A stretch of 64,000 nt of DNA, taken from assembly GCF_000150275.1 (NCBI RefSeq), contig NW_002060949.1, forward strand, positions 3,540,449-3,604,448. Reading direction: 5' to 3'. Each line of letters begins with the position of its first letter. Positions within the stretch are counted from its first letter, which is position 1. Positions 1 through 17,300 of this stretch are shown here, piece after piece. Under the pieces are notes generated by a model. That model was given only the letters and a program-made list of their open reading frames with translations. It was not told the DNA's origin and ran no database searches. Source of the DNA: Trichoplax adhaerens. Taxonomy: Eukaryota; Placozoa; Uniplacotomia; Trichoplacea; Trichoplacidae. The translations under genes were made by a program, and so were the position numbers.

Positions 1-1224
1 TGTATGACATAAGAATCTTACTTATCCAATTTTCATGATAAAAGAGACAAGTGCATCCAGGATCTATAACAATGATGATCTGCATCCTTTGTAGAGACTG
101 TAAAGAGAGGATAGAATTTATATTCCAAGATCCAAATTGATTTCATTTTGATTTAGAAGATCAACATAAATCCCCGGAGATCGGATATTAGTACTGGATA
201 ATATTATCCTCAGTAATTGAATTACACTAGAATGGAGATATTTTTTCAATTTAAAAGTTATTCTTTTCCTCCTTTTCAAGCTCTATAATACAATCTACTA
301 ATAGACTTGTTCTTTAAAACTTATATTTTTACAGCTTTTTTCTTAATCAAGACATCGTATTTTATTTTGTCATTAATGACTGGAAAAGTAAACGAGATAT
401 TAAAGAGATATTGAATTAGTCAATGCAATTTATCCAATCGTTAGGACAAAAAATATTAAATTTGATCCACTTGATAAATCATCAATATCATTGATGATGG
501 ACTGAAATTTTATCTTGATGAAATCAAGCAACAAGAAATTCCATCGTTCTAGTTATTTGTGAAAGTCTGTTTTCATCGGAATCTATAGAATAATTACAGG
601 AAAAAAACTATAGTGATAATCTATTATGATCAAGATTGAATGACTACGAGTATACGTTATATTGGACGGTATTAATCATTGCAAAAACAACCGGATATTC
701 TGTTTAAGCTGTAATTAAATAATCATTTGTTCCTTCTTTTCTTCATTGACTATTATCCCATCATTTTTATTTTCTTTTTTTAAAGTATTGTTTGCCTTTT
801 ATTCTTTTCTCTTAATAAATTGAATTGTGTTTTAAATTAAATTAATTTCTCTTTTTTTGTCTGTAACGTTTGTTAAATTATTCATATATAGAAGTAATCG
901 AATTGAAATCAATGAAGCTGATTGTGCGTTATAGGCCTTCTTGTTAAGTTTATCATCAGTCATGGCAAATATTCATTTGATTTCTCGATACCTATTTCTA
1001 TTTTCTACCCTATTCGTCGACAATGTCAATAACCATATGATCAAAGTATTCTTTCCTGTTCTCTATCATCCCCAATTTGAATGTACAACATGTTACCACT
1101 CCATCTATTTTTTCTCCGCCTCTATAAAAATTAATTTAACTAATTGAAAATAGATATTACAAACGATTAGTGTTAAAATTAAATAATCAATTTCTTATAA
1201 ATCAATCTTTTCAACCCCCAACAG
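1..1224. other. intron/upstream part of the RBM24/38 gene
   Basis: AT-rich sequence ending in a pyrimidine-rich tract and an AG acceptor directly before the RRM exon. I see no exon in it that completes the RRM. It is most likely the 3' part of a long first intron. Confidence 0.6.
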
Positions 1225-4200
1225 GTGACTATGGTGGACAAAGAAGGAGCTACTCGTGCATGCAAGGATACAAATCCAATTATTGATGGTCGTAAAGCTA
1301 ACGTTAATTTAGCTTACCTTGGCGCTAAACAACGTCCTAATGGCAACGGTTATTATCAAAATGGAACAGTACCAAATCATGTTAATATGAATAATAATTA
1401 TAACCAAGGTAAGTTGGATTAATTCTCAACCGTTATTAGCTGTCATTCAATATGGTAGTTTAATACAAAAAGTATAAAACTGATGCATTAGATCTACTTT
1501 AATTTGGATACTTGAGCTGGGCTTCCTTGATTGCCTTTTTTAATCGTAACATGGAAGCAGATTGATTACTACGGTACTAACGATGATAGAATAAGATATC
1601 AACCATATTAACATGGAAGTAGATTGACTGATTGATTAATGTAGTACCAACGATGATAGAATAAGATATTAGCTATGTTAACATGGAAGTAGATTGACTA
1701 ATGTACGGGACGATAGAATAGAATATCAGCCATGTCAACATAGAAATAGATTGCCGAAATTTTCAAAAGATAAAATAACCCAAACACGGACATTAAGAGT
1801 TATTTCTATATGTATATGTAATATATTGTCAGAGCACCATCGTGATGGAAATAGAGAACACACATTAACAAGTCAGAATAGATCAGCTATTGAAACAACG
1901 TTGTCGTAATTTATTATCCTTTCGTGCATCTACTGATTCCTATTTAAGGTAGAATGCAGTCACGAAAGTAGTGCTTCATATCCAATGAGAGTAGTAATAA
2001 TAATATAGAAAAGAAAGTAATGGATTTATGCCATCCTTACAGCGATGAAGAAAGATAGCGTTTTCAACCGTTTACTAAAACTTTCAAACAAATATTAAAT
2101 GATTCATTCAGTTATAATTATAATTAATTAGTAGCTATAGCTTTAAAAGAATTAGTTAGAATATTTTAAAAACTGAAAGAATTACAGTATAAAATGGTAC
2201 AAGAATCCAGTAATAAGGTAGATAATTGAATTATAGCCTATTTCACAAGTATAAAAAAAATTACTAAACCTATATTTACAAAGTAGTAAAGTTTTTTACT
2301 TTATATTGGACTTCCTCAAAAGATTGTTGATATTGCACTCATTAACCTTTGGTAGTAGAATCTAGCAGTATATTAATAATTATGTAACGTATTCCGATAT
2401 TATTATAAATTATATACTGTAGAATAAAGTAACACTTACTGGGATATTTAAAATACAATCTAACTTAATTAAATTAACTACATTAGAAGAATAATTTTTA
2501 AACAATTGAACTCACATACTGCAGCAGACTGTAAGACCATATTGCGATGTTGAATCTTGATCAAAAGAACAACTATACACTTTTCATACATAAAGTTCTA
2601 TTAGTAGAGGGAGGAGATTTCTAAGTGATATCATCAAGTTTATGCCTATCTTTTATAATTCGTTAAAGTTTTGTGTCGTTATTACGTGATATATTGTAGA
2701 ACCATTTACGTACTCTACATAAGTAGTTATTAAAACGCAATTAGTTCTAACTTATTTAATGCTAATAATATTTTTTATAAATTAAAAACTTATATTACTA
2801 ATTCCGTATGATAGATATTGATATTTCATGCCCGTTATTTTTATGGTTCTATAAGATATGATTTATTTCCAAGTTGAATTATTCTATTGTACGGTTCACA
2901 CATATAATAGAAGAAAAGCGTCTCTGATATTGACATAATACTGAATATATGTTTCATTTTCAAAGTATTTGATGTATTGAGGTTATCCTAGGGCAGAAAT
3001 ATCACTGCGTATTTCGATATGACTTAAATAGAAATATAGTTTTAACTTCATAGCTTGGAACTTGATCGAAATTTTGAAATAATTATAGTTGGTACGCGGG
3101 CCTATTCAAATATATTCTAAATTAGAGATGGGTACCGATATTAAATATAAACTAAATAAAGTAGATTTCCGTAATTAATTCTTTCTGTAGTATCGAGATC
3201 AAACCATCTAAGCTCTCTATTCCAGTTGCTGCAACTCATATCATGCACGATGTGCATTTTAATCATCAATAGCTATATAATTTAAAAACGTTAGTAATTT
3301 GCATCAGTAATGCTATATGCGCATTATATTATCGATTGCTATATAATTCATCAACGTTAGTAATTCATATCCGTCATCTATTTCAATGCTATAGCTACGA
3401 CCAGAATTGTTCAAAGCAGTAATAAATCTGGTGTAATAACAACAACGAGTGGTTCTAATTACCAATCGACATCACAAAATCAACATTTCGGGTAAGTAGG
3501 CATACTATTCTACTCATAATTACATATATTATCTTTGAAATGCCACGTAATTTTCCAATGTCACGTCAATTGATCATACGCAGCTTATCATCAAGTTAAA
3601 CATTTCATGATATATTTACCATAATAAATTTAATATAAACATTTTATAAATCTAACTATAATTGTATTATTCAAAGAACGTTATTATATTTTCTACTAAT
3701 AGTTTTTATGTTTATTTGAACATGTCATCGCAATAGACATTTCATACGATAACTTTGCCACAGTATTTTTTATATTAGTATAGTGAAATGCAAGAAATAT
3801 CCTTTACTATCATTGGAGAAAGTCATAAAAATTAACAAAAGAGTAAATGATTTAATGACGTTATTCAACATTATCACTTAAACCCATTGATAAAATACTG
3901 TATGAGTAAGTATTTTAGCATACTAAATCAAATTATCAGATTAGATTAATAGAGTGATAAAAAGTGCATAAATTGGTTAGTATAGATTTAGATTGATTTT
4001 CTAAGCTATTGTAACCTGGAAACAATCATTTCAGTTGAATAAGGATGCTCCAATCTAATTTATTAACAGTGCATATATCACTATCACGATTTTATACATT
4101 AACTTAAAAAGCCTAATTAATTAATAATTTCTTGGAAGTTCGAATAGACAATAATTGAATTAATTTTAACCTCTGACGTCGAAATCCGCCTTAATTTAAT

Positions 4201-6035
4201 CAATTCTCTACGCTGTTTTTATCTCTTATCAATCAACTTTAGTAGCAGTTAAGATTTTAGGCGCGCAAGTTTAGAATAGTAACAATTTACATTTATAGCA
4301 TTAGAAGCAATACTATGATCGTATATGCGCTCATTTATTTATACTTTTCCCAAATTGATATGGTAGATTAATTTCAGTATCAATAGAAATAAATTATTAC
4401 CCGGAGTTTAGAATAAGAAAAAAATGTTTTTAAATACTAACAATAATTAATTAAAAAATTGCCTAAGTAGAAGTAATCAACACAGCTATTATTTGATGTC
4501 TAATTTTTCTTAGTCAAAATGTCGACATAAATTAAGGCGATAAGAAGAAAAATAAACAGCATATTCTTTTTATTACAATCATTTCTTTCTATTACCTGAT
4601 TAGATATTGTACATAATAATACGTAATTTGACTAAGCCGCAAATATTATCAATTGAACGACGTGGTGATAAACAGCAGCATATAATATACATAATTTATT
4701 ATAGAATTTATTTGTAATGTATTACTGCGTGTTTTTCCTAAAGTTTGTCAGCTATCACTTTTGTTTTTATTACAATTACAATAGAAATAACCAATGACAG
4801 TATTAACCGGACAATAATTTAAACATTAGTGAAAAATTGTAAACTAATGACGTTATCTTAATTTTTTCAATATTTTTTTTGGACGCAATTACGTCATTGG
4901 AGTTTGGCGAGATCATTTTACTACATTATAAAAAGCGGAAGTAATGATAAATAACTCATTTTTCTTTTAAAACCATCATTAAAGAAGAGATAGAAATACA
5001 ATATCATTTCTTTTATAGCTAATAGAATGCAAGGAATAATGTATCGGACTATATTACTTTCAATTATTATCAAGGAACTTCCTTCAGTTATCTATAGCTT
5101 TTTATATAAAAAATATTGATGGAAGCTGGAGTATATGATAATAAATGAATGAAATATTGAATGTTAATTCATTTTCGCTGTACCTGATTGAGTATAAATA
5201 AAATTCTAACCTACAGCACTACGACTCGTTATCACAAATAGCTTTCATTTATGCGCAAGTATTCAACATACATGTTAGTCTTTATACATTTACCTGTAGC
5301 TATACTCATATTTTTATCTTGACATACTGTGTATACTTACGTAGACTTCATTTATTCAATCTAAAATCGGTAAATGCATACAACTACAGAATTAGATTTG
5401 TCCTAGCATATTTATGGAATTTAATTCTTTCTAATTGAAGATAATAATCTGAGTAGCATATATGCAATGTTATATCTGCTTGTCCTTTAAGATCTGTTGT
5501 TTTTCGTAACCATATCAATCGATTTTATTTATAGCTACGTTCAATTTTTATATTACTAAATCAGATTTATCAGCGTAATATACTAAATCAATCTAATTCT
5601 GTATTTATATTAATTCCTTTCTTAAATATGTGCTATTGTATTATGTATTATAGAAGGATTCAGCAGCAATATGCAACTGTATATCAACAACAATATTATA
5701 TCCAACCAGTTCCTCATGCGCATCAAGCTATGGTAACATATGCAACAACACCTTTAGCTCCAATACAACAGCAGCAACAGCAGTCAGTTTCACCAACTTA
5801 TTATGATTACATTCCTTATTCACCTACTACTCAACAAGTTTCATCTCCACCTTTTATTAATAGCAACGGCAATCGTATTTTCTTCGATCAATTGCCGTAT
5901 TATAATCAACAATCACCCATCATGGGGCAACAAGTATTTCAACAGCCGACCTTTTTACCTCAGCAACAAATGCTAGTTGCTTCGGCTACAACACCAACTC
6001 AATTTCAACCTCAACCGGTTGATAGAATCATGTAA
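1225..6035 (+). CDS. RBM24/RBM38: RBM24/RBM38-type RRM RNA-binding protein, 3' exons (5'-partial)
   Basis: Three exons are visible: 1225-1408, 3395-3491 and 5654-6035 (an alternative last acceptor gives 5657). Phases match at both joins (1 and 2). The first exon, after an acceptor ...ccaacag, holds the end of the [17 protein letters not shown], then the family hallmark [17 protein letters not shown]. The family does post-transcriptional control of muscle and cell-cycle mRNAs by binding GU-rich elements and also regulates splicing. The remaining residues are low-complexity Gln/Tyr/Pro-rich ([20 protein letters not shown]), as in the C-terminal tails of the family. The RNP1 half of the RRM and the start codon must lie upstream of the window, because an exon break before VTM is usual for this family and I found no matching exon in 1-1200. 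The two introns (about 2.0 and 2.2 kb) are long for this region. RBM24 and RBM38 cannot be told apart here and a single ancestral gene is likely. Confidence 0.9.
1550..1756. repeat. tandem repeat, about 60-70 bp unit, 3-4 copies
   Basis: The phrase acatggaagtagattgac recurs near 1550, 1611, 1680 and (diverged) 1738. Between copies lie near-identical stretches such as acgatgatagaataagatat. The array sits in an RBM24/38 intron and contains no coding signal. Confidence 0.8.
3269..3370. repeat. two-copy direct repeat in RBM24/38 intron
   Basis: gctatataatt followed by acgttagtaatt occurs near 3272 and again near 3338 with a few mismatches. It lies just upstream of the exon at 3395, so it forms part of the acceptor-side intron. 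Confidence 0.6.
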
Positions 6036-8702
6036 TCGACGGCATCTTAAAGTTAATAGGAGAAGAAAATGAAAGAGAAAGCTAAAATAATACTTAAAGC
6101 CAAGTAGACTTAAAAAAATAACGTTGAAACTTTAATAATTACAATTATTATACTGTGATAATGATATATCCAACGATTTGATAGCTAAAAATTGAAACAA
6201 TTTTCGAATTTCTGAACATTCAATGTTTTGATGGTATTCCATTTTTTCGGCATCAAAACAAATTAAAGGAAAAAGTCATTTATTACCGTTGACGATTTAA
6301 TAACTTTTCATATCTATATGGCTTCAGAAGTATAACTTTTTCCATACCCTATTCCGTCTAAACTTTGACATAAGCTTAGATGAATACATTGCAAAAGAAC
6401 ATTTCGATCAAGTTTAGCTTTTTAAAATTTTTAACCAATTTTCGTAACTTCGCTATTTAACCCATTTATATTGCTTGATTTGCATTATTGAATTAGAAAA
6501 AGTATCAAGTATCACCCCCACGACAACAACATGAGAATGGCAAAACCTTGTGGATAAATCTCAATTCATCCATATTTGTTTACTATCAATGTTTCAGAAA
6601 ATGCGGATAAAGGATATATGAAATCAAGTTACTAATAATTTAGCAACTAACTTTATTGATATTATTATTGCTCCTTTCTAATATAGAATCCATTCGATAA
6701 TATTCTACAGTAAATTAACCTATAAATAGCTGGATTTAACTTGTACTATTACACATAACATCTTTTCGCAAGCTTAATAATAATATCATACCTTTAATTT
6801 GCCAGCTACATTTAGACTTTATTCTACTCGTTTAACGCTTATTTCTATATTCAAGTAATACAATGAAAGATTATTGTAGTAATAACTAGTAATATTTAGC
6901 TCTGATAATTTCAATATATGAGATGGATACATAAAGATGTTCATTGATGTAAAGCAAGACTAATGGAATAACAGGCAACTCTTGTTGTAATCAAATTGGA
7001 TGTTAAAATTATGATCTCATTTAACTGCTAGTAACTTTCCGTAAATATCACCCTTCTACACTTAGCCTATGTTTAACGAAGGAGTTGATAATTGCTAAAA
7101 TAATACTACAGTAGTGCATCACAAAATAACAATTATAATTAGTTTCCATGTAAAGGTAATTATCTAAGTCTATCTATCATACTATATTGCTATCTAGGCT
7201 ATTTTGCTTTAATGCTTGCTATGCACACGTATTAATTATTCATCAAAGATTCATATTTTGCTGCTTACTTACGATACTCTCCACCTTTAATATATAGTTT
7301 TACAACTGTAACGCTTACTAATTCATTCTTTCATAAGTTATTAATTCATTTACTTCCAATTAATTAATTGTATCTGTGACATAATTACCCAAGTTGACTA
7401 GCCTAGATGGTATTACAGAAGATCTCATTAAATTAAATTTATATAAATATATATATCTCGCATCATATATTAGAAGGTAGATTGTTGTAATACTAATCAC
7501 CTGCAGTAAGTAGAAGCAGGGTTCTTGTTTAATCATGGCCTCATGATTAAAGAAGTGGCTTATCTTGATACGTATTTATAATAGTTAACGTGCAAAAGCG
7601 TTATTCATAGCTATACATTGCCCCATCCCCTGCAAGAAACTCATGTTACTCATCATGTTACTTCATCATGATATGGATATATATATATATATTGTAACGA
7701 AGACAGCGATACTACTTTAATACATTAAATTTAAATCAGTTGTCATTTTCTAATATAACATTTATTCGCTTAACTATGTAGATTCATTTGAGCAGCTATT
7801 TAATTACGGTAATACGGTATTATTTAGATATGCGCTGTTCTATTACTACTACTAATTACTTCATTAAATATTAATTTATTGACGATAATTGGTATAAACT
7901 GTATGTATTCTACAGTTGCCTTTATCTACAATATATTTGATGTTATGATATAATTTATGCAATTTCATTGATACTTATAACCGGCCTTTACAACATCTTT
8001 TGACACTGAATATTAAGACAGAGAAAAATGTATTCCTTCTTGCCAATATGGTATAGGTTATAATTATAGGTTTTCTCTCAAACCGATGAGAAAGCTATAC
8101 ATCAAAGATGAAAATAACAATAAAATGGAAATCTTTAACGAAATTATGGTCGATTATTTGTATGTTTATGTGTAAAACTGCATCAATATAGTATAAAACC
8201 AATGTTTTAAATTTGTCTAGTTATCAACTGCTTAAGGTAGAGTAGAATAGTTTAATATTGTAAAATCCAAAGAGTTCGTGAATAATTGATAAGATTAATA
8301 GAAGCTCTATCTATAAACTCGTAAATACATACGAATGTTAAAATGTTTCAGTAAATTGTAACATACAATAACGTTAAATTACTGTCAGGTAGATTTCTAA
8401 ATGATCATAACAAGAAATCATGACAGTATAATTGCTTGCATCCTTTCTATGATAGTCCATTTTCATATACGAGTATTCAGAGAAAATTATAACTTTCTGC
8501 AGTATTTTAAACCATTTAAAATAAGTATATAATCACTAATTGATAAATTGATTGGGAATTTCGATTTATTTATACTTAAAGTCTTCTTTGTGAGGCTAAA
8601 GCTTACTTATGTCTATAGGTACAATATTAAATACGATAGTTAAAACACGTAGTTGCACGTATTTGCTTTTAGTTTCATTCCCGCAGGAAAAAATGTTCGC
8701 CC
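6036..8702. other. intergenic between RBM24/38 and SelO (tail-to-tail)
   Basis: AT-rich, no convincing exon on either strand. It includes a short (TA)n run near 7678-7692. The genes on both sides end here, so it holds two 3' UTRs. On the minus strand an AATAAA lies at 8570-8565, about 130 nt after the SelO stop, and is the likely SelO poly(A) signal. Confidence 0.6.
8565..8570 (-). promoter_or_regulatory. candidate poly(A) signal AATAAA for SelO
   Basis: Canonical hexamer on the minus strand about 130 nt beyond the SelO stop codon at 8703. Confidence 0.5.
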
Positions 8703-11934
<3,232 letters not shown>

Positions 11935-14376
11935 GATTGGTTTATCTAGTACAAGAACCACTATTTAATAATACAGCATACGATCTTCACCACTGGATTG
12001 AACTCATGACCATGATATAACCCTTAAAATAAGGATGTTCGTCAAGTACGTTGCTGACGACACTTTAATGGATTCTAATGCCTTTTAATGTTGTACAGAA
12101 CAGTCGCATGTGACAAAAGGGTCCTTCAACAGAGGTTAGATTATTATGATTTGAAGCGAATTCTTGCTAGCGTGGTGCTCGTAGGATAGTTATTGGAGTG
12201 ATTCCAGTAGTCGTATGATTGATGATCCTTTGGTAATGATCAAAGTCTTTAAATTGTGTGGCTGTTTGACAAAGGAAGCTTTCTATAAGGCAGTTAGTTT
12301 ACTATGATTTGAGATGAATGTTGGCCAATATTGTAAATTAGATTGGAAGTAATTTTCGCCATAGAAATTTGGTGCACGTAGTCATATGATGAATGATACT
12401 TTAGCAGCTATTTGACCAATAAGCCTCTACTGCTGTACACGCGGACAGACTCTTGCAAAATGTGCGTACTCGCATAGCCAGTTTACTGTGATTTGATATG
12501 GATTCCGACTAGTGTCGTAGACTGATAATTATAATCGAATTGATTTACTTGGTAGATAGTGCAATAAGCTTTCAAGTTCGTGAAGTTTAGCGATCTAGTC
12601 AGATTGGCAATTGCATGTTAGTATTTGCTCAAGATATCGAATAATGACTGGCAATGATGATGATTTGGTTTAAAAATGGAAGGCAATTCAAACGTCAATA
12701 TCTCTTAATCCCTTCAAAGGGTGAATTTTTGTCCTTTTTTCATGGCAGCCATCAGTGTAGGATCTACTGTGGGTATGTCCAGTATATTTATGATATGCTT
12801 GGCAATGTAGCCGTGGTGAAATTAGATACTTTCAAGCGATTGTATTATAAGCTGATTGATGGATTTTATTCATTCATTCATTATCACTGCCAATATAGAC
12901 GTGTTATCCCACATAACCATGGACAAGCGTCTGATCGGTTCATGAATTAAGCGAAAAATAAATGGAAACTCTTCCTTTCGAGTGATGCAGTGGAATCAAG
13001 GGGGGGGGGGAGACGATATTTTCAGCACCGTTGTCAGTAGAGATAGCAATCAGAGATTTTTTATGGGCTGTATCTAGTAGCAACCATAGTGGTAGCTGGC
13101 TACTAAAAGGAGATCAATCGTCGAGATTGTGAGTAGAGTTGTCTCTTTGAGGTTCAAGCTTGAGGTTTATGCAAGGCATTCAAGGGATGGAATTCGATTG
13201 TGGGCGCTATCGTAAAGACTTTACAAGCTGGATACTAGTAACGAGTCCTTTGCTTTGGCTAACTGATGCTATCGAACTCCAACCTTAATTTTAATTTGAA
13301 GGACTTGTTCTCAATTTCAACAGACTATGGACTTTACGGAGTACGGCGAGGAGCGAAACTGCTCGGTAGAATGTATAGTACAGTAGTATAGTAGACTTGT
13401 CGTCTATGACAGTACTGATTGTACTACTTCTGCACCTGTAGTAACATTTCTAACTTCTTTTTCGAACTTTTAGACAGCAAGAAAGAAATGACACTTCATT
13501 TTGCACAATAACCCTTGGCCAGAACGTCTTCTAGCTATTTAGTTTGCTGGTAGTATTCAAGTTGGAAATTAATGTTAGATCATTTATTCATATCAGCAAA
13601 CATGACAGATACATTGGCTAACTTTTCATCTACCCATTCATACAATCTTTAATATAGCTATAGTGAATTCTAAAGGTACATCAAATAGTGGATAGATATA
13701 TTTAAAAAGGAAAATAAACACCCTCAGGGTCTTTCGATGATTGCAAAGTGCTGGCATGAAACAACTTGGATACTATATTAACTAGGATAAACTACCCAAC
13801 TCTCTAACAAGGATTGATGACTGCCTACACATAAACTGTCATTTCCTTCTTGCTATGATTCAGCTTCAAATAGGAGTAGTTCGTTATTCAAGTAGGCAAA
13901 TTCAAGGGATGACAATTTATTTGCTTACCGCTAGCTGATATCCCTGAGTGGCCATCATTAAAACGTTAACAATTCTTCAAAGTCTACGCTGATAGACACG
14001 ATAGAGTAGTGTTTAAATCAGCACAAACGCCATACAGTCAAAGGTAACTAACGCAAAACCCCATCAATATCAAAGGACAAACTATCACTTTGAGGACTGT
14101 CTTAGAGCGCTGATATAGTCAACCCCAAGAAGAAAAGAAAGCAAATCCGTCCATCCGAACGTATGCCACGCATGCGTAATCGATCAAGCTCGCTGCTGCA
14201 ATGCACTCCCCTGGCGAGCCGAGCAAACAAGTTTTTGTTCGATTGAGAATGATTAAACGCCAGCATCGATCATAAGCTATTGGATCCAAGTCTAGGATAA
14301 AAAAACAATTTTCTACCGATCGATTACGACCCGAAAGGAAAAAATTTTATTCTTTGCATCCATCAGGAGTAGCACG
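11935..14376. other. gene-free stretch between SelO and the tetraspan gene (head-to-head)
   Basis: The two flanking genes are transcribed away from each other, so both promoters should be here. No exon is convincing. A 98-codon frame at 12654-12950 has no recognisable motif. An 11-base G run lies at 13000-13010. The last 250 bases before the start at 14377 are richer in G+C and CpG than the rest, which suits a promoter or 5' UTR. Confidence 0.55.
12110..12560. repeat. degenerate tandem repeat, about 165-185 bp unit
   Basis: Related blocks recur: a variant of ttactatgatttga starts near 12133, 12297 and 12479, each followed by a diverged ttggccaat/ctagtgtcg-like segment. A second shared phrase, agtcgtatgattgatgatcctttgg, returns as agtcatatgatgaatgatacttta. 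Copies are well diverged, so this looks like an old repeat rather than a young array. Confidence 0.45.
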
Positions 14377-17300
14377 ATGGCGACATTAATCCAAATTTTT
14401 ATGTACGGATGCTTGATATGTGGCTTAGTGACCGCAGCCATGACGGGGATTACCTTTTGGCTACAGGTGCACGAATTAACACTCTTGATCGTATTATGCA
14501 TCGGATCAGCAATGGTAAGTCATCATTATCAATCCCATCTTTACCTTAGTACAGTAGATAGAATATCATCCATGGACTCTAATATTGATCCAACCCAGTC
14601 AATTTTCCTTCGATTGTATCGTTGTGCAAGCGATGATCTTTCCTTGATAAGGGAGGGATGATTTTGTATGGTTGCGCAGAAAGATCAACATTAATCAAGT
14701 TAGAATGATGACAGTAGAATTAGATAATATTATTATTATTATTATTATTTTTACCCCGGAAAAACGCTATCGCTCCCCCTCTTTCCGCCATTCGCTACGG
14801 GTAGGATCGCGCCTATTCTTGTCCAGAAGCATGCGATCTTTCCTCGTTGATAGGCTATCATGAAGAACGTTGATTGCGTATCCATTTCAGGATACTTTCA
14901 ATTGTAGGAGTAAATAGACCGACTTGACGATGCAGTATAGACTGACTTACTGTATCCGTAGGCCAGTAGGTTGCTTTATCTATCAAAATTTCACCCCTTT
15001 TCCATCCTCGACTTGTCGTACTGTAGCATGATCAAACTCTACGCCGATTGATATCAACATATCGGATATGGAAAGTCCTTACTGATGGACAATCTATCCT
15101 CAACTCCTGGCTTCCCTTTTTTGTCGACACTTGTCAAAAATTCAATGATGAAATTAACGTTCTTTCGCGTGCAGTGGCACATCGATTGATTAGACAAATT
15201 TTTCAATCTCCTTAACGGCGATTACAATTGAGATTCCTGTAGCAATTATAGCAGCTACTGCTTTTACAATCATTCCCAACCCACTCTTTATTCCTTGTCT
15301 GATTCCATTGCATGCCATTGCAATAGACGAAGTAATCAACAACTTCTAATTGATTGTCATCACCATCAGGAGTAGATAGTTTACAGTGCTATTAATACAA
15401 CTCAAGTTAAACTACTGTACTTTACTGTACAGTGTACAGTAGAGATCTTTTGAACGGTTTGAACAAGTCATCGCGCGAACTGATTGCTACAACATTAACC
15501 AATATTATTCCTCTCTTCCATTTCATCCTATTGCAATCTAGACCATGTTAGCCGCATACCAATGGACAAAAATCACAAAATAGCATGCATTGGATTCAAT
15601 TTCAAGTTGGGATCGTATGATCCTCAAGTTGAAAATCAACTTCATCTCTTTTCAATGGTTCGGCTAACGTGTTGCATCAAATTTAAATACATCGTAAAAT
15701 ATCGCTTACTATCGGCTATTTTTTAGATAATACATTCTTACATTAGATACAGAGGTTGATAAAAAAATACTACAGTAGATAACTCATTGTATATTATCAT
15801 CGAGCCATCATCTCATTATTCGCTGTAACTAAAAAAATAACGATTAGTTTAATTAATTAAATGCAACTACTGTATATGAATGTTTTCAGGGCATGTCTAT
15901 TTCTTTTTTTGGTTTTATATCAGTCTACTGTATTATGAGAATCATCGTTCATCTGCTCTTCATGAATGAAGAATGAAAATGACATGTTGCTAACTTGATT
16001 TTAACATGGCGCCTACTTGTACCTAGACTGGCAAATTCACAGCTCAAGTTCTACTAATCAGTTTTACAATTCATCTTAAATAGAAGAAAAAAAAAATCAG
16101 TGAGTTGTTACTATCACGTTGGGTGCCGTTGTAAAAATATTCTTTGTTGTATTGAGAGCGCCCATGTTGAATGCATTATCACTATCCACATTCTCTTACT
16201 TTATTCTACTTTCTTTCGACAATTTCTCATAGCAATATTTCCATGCTATCATTAAGATCCTTCATTTTTTGAAGAATGACCTAAATCATATTCATCAATA
16301 GATCGTATGGATGCACCGATCTTTATCATTGATTATAATCCACAATGGATATATTCAGCACAGCATAAGCTTGCTTCATTTAATCATAATTTCATGCAGA
16401 TTGATGTGGTAGAAGATTGACAATATTTATGTCGAAATACGTAGTGTCTAGTGATCAAGCATTTCGTGGGCAATGGTTCGCCCATAACCCAAGTTTAATA
16501 GCTATCGTCAACGACATTAGCTTTAACAAGATCGATCTTTGAAGGTGGCTCGATGACGCCTTTTGTGTTGAATGAGTTATTACAAATGGAATTTTTCCTA
16601 ATCATGGTCTTGATTATTGAAAGGAATAACTTTTAGTTTCATTTTTTACTGCTAGTATCGACAGTGATTAAAAAAATTAATCCTACCGAAAAATGGAAAA
16701 GTGGTAGGAAAATCGGCATATCCCTTTGATCAATTAATGATTGCTATCGTTTGAATCCCAAATTTATATTGCATATTAAGGTGAAAAAATGACGTCTAGC
16801 GTTTGTATAGTTAAACAAAGAAAATCATTCATCTAAACAGTCGTTATGATGGCAATTTTTTTTTTTCTCATGACGAGAATCAAATTGTATATTCCTCTAA
16901 ATCGATTTTTATGACATTGTAGCTTGTAGCTACAGTATCTTGCTCAATGGACATGCGATGGAGCTAGCATAGATTGATAATAGAGTCTCCGTAGAGTTCT
17001 TTAACTCATCATTATTCTGCTGGTGAAGAAAGGGAAACAACAACAAGTTTAAACAAATAGAAAAATATGTTTAGTCATCAGCTATCAAGTTATGATAATT
17101 AATTAATATACAGTGTAATCCATTATCGTCCAAATTGCAAATTGTGTTACATTGAGTAGAGAGGAACAAATTAAACAATACTGTAATCAGCAATTAGCAT
17201 CTATAAATTGTATCCGGGCTATTCCAGACATATTCTCCACAGCAGTAGTCATGGCCCATTCGTTGCATGTCTTCTAGGCGGCCATAGCTATAGGGCTACA

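Noticed and set aside
12654-12950. 98-codon plus-strand frame
   Set aside because: No recognisable motif, no splice or regulatory context, lies in a region of degenerate repeats. Could not be fully excluded.
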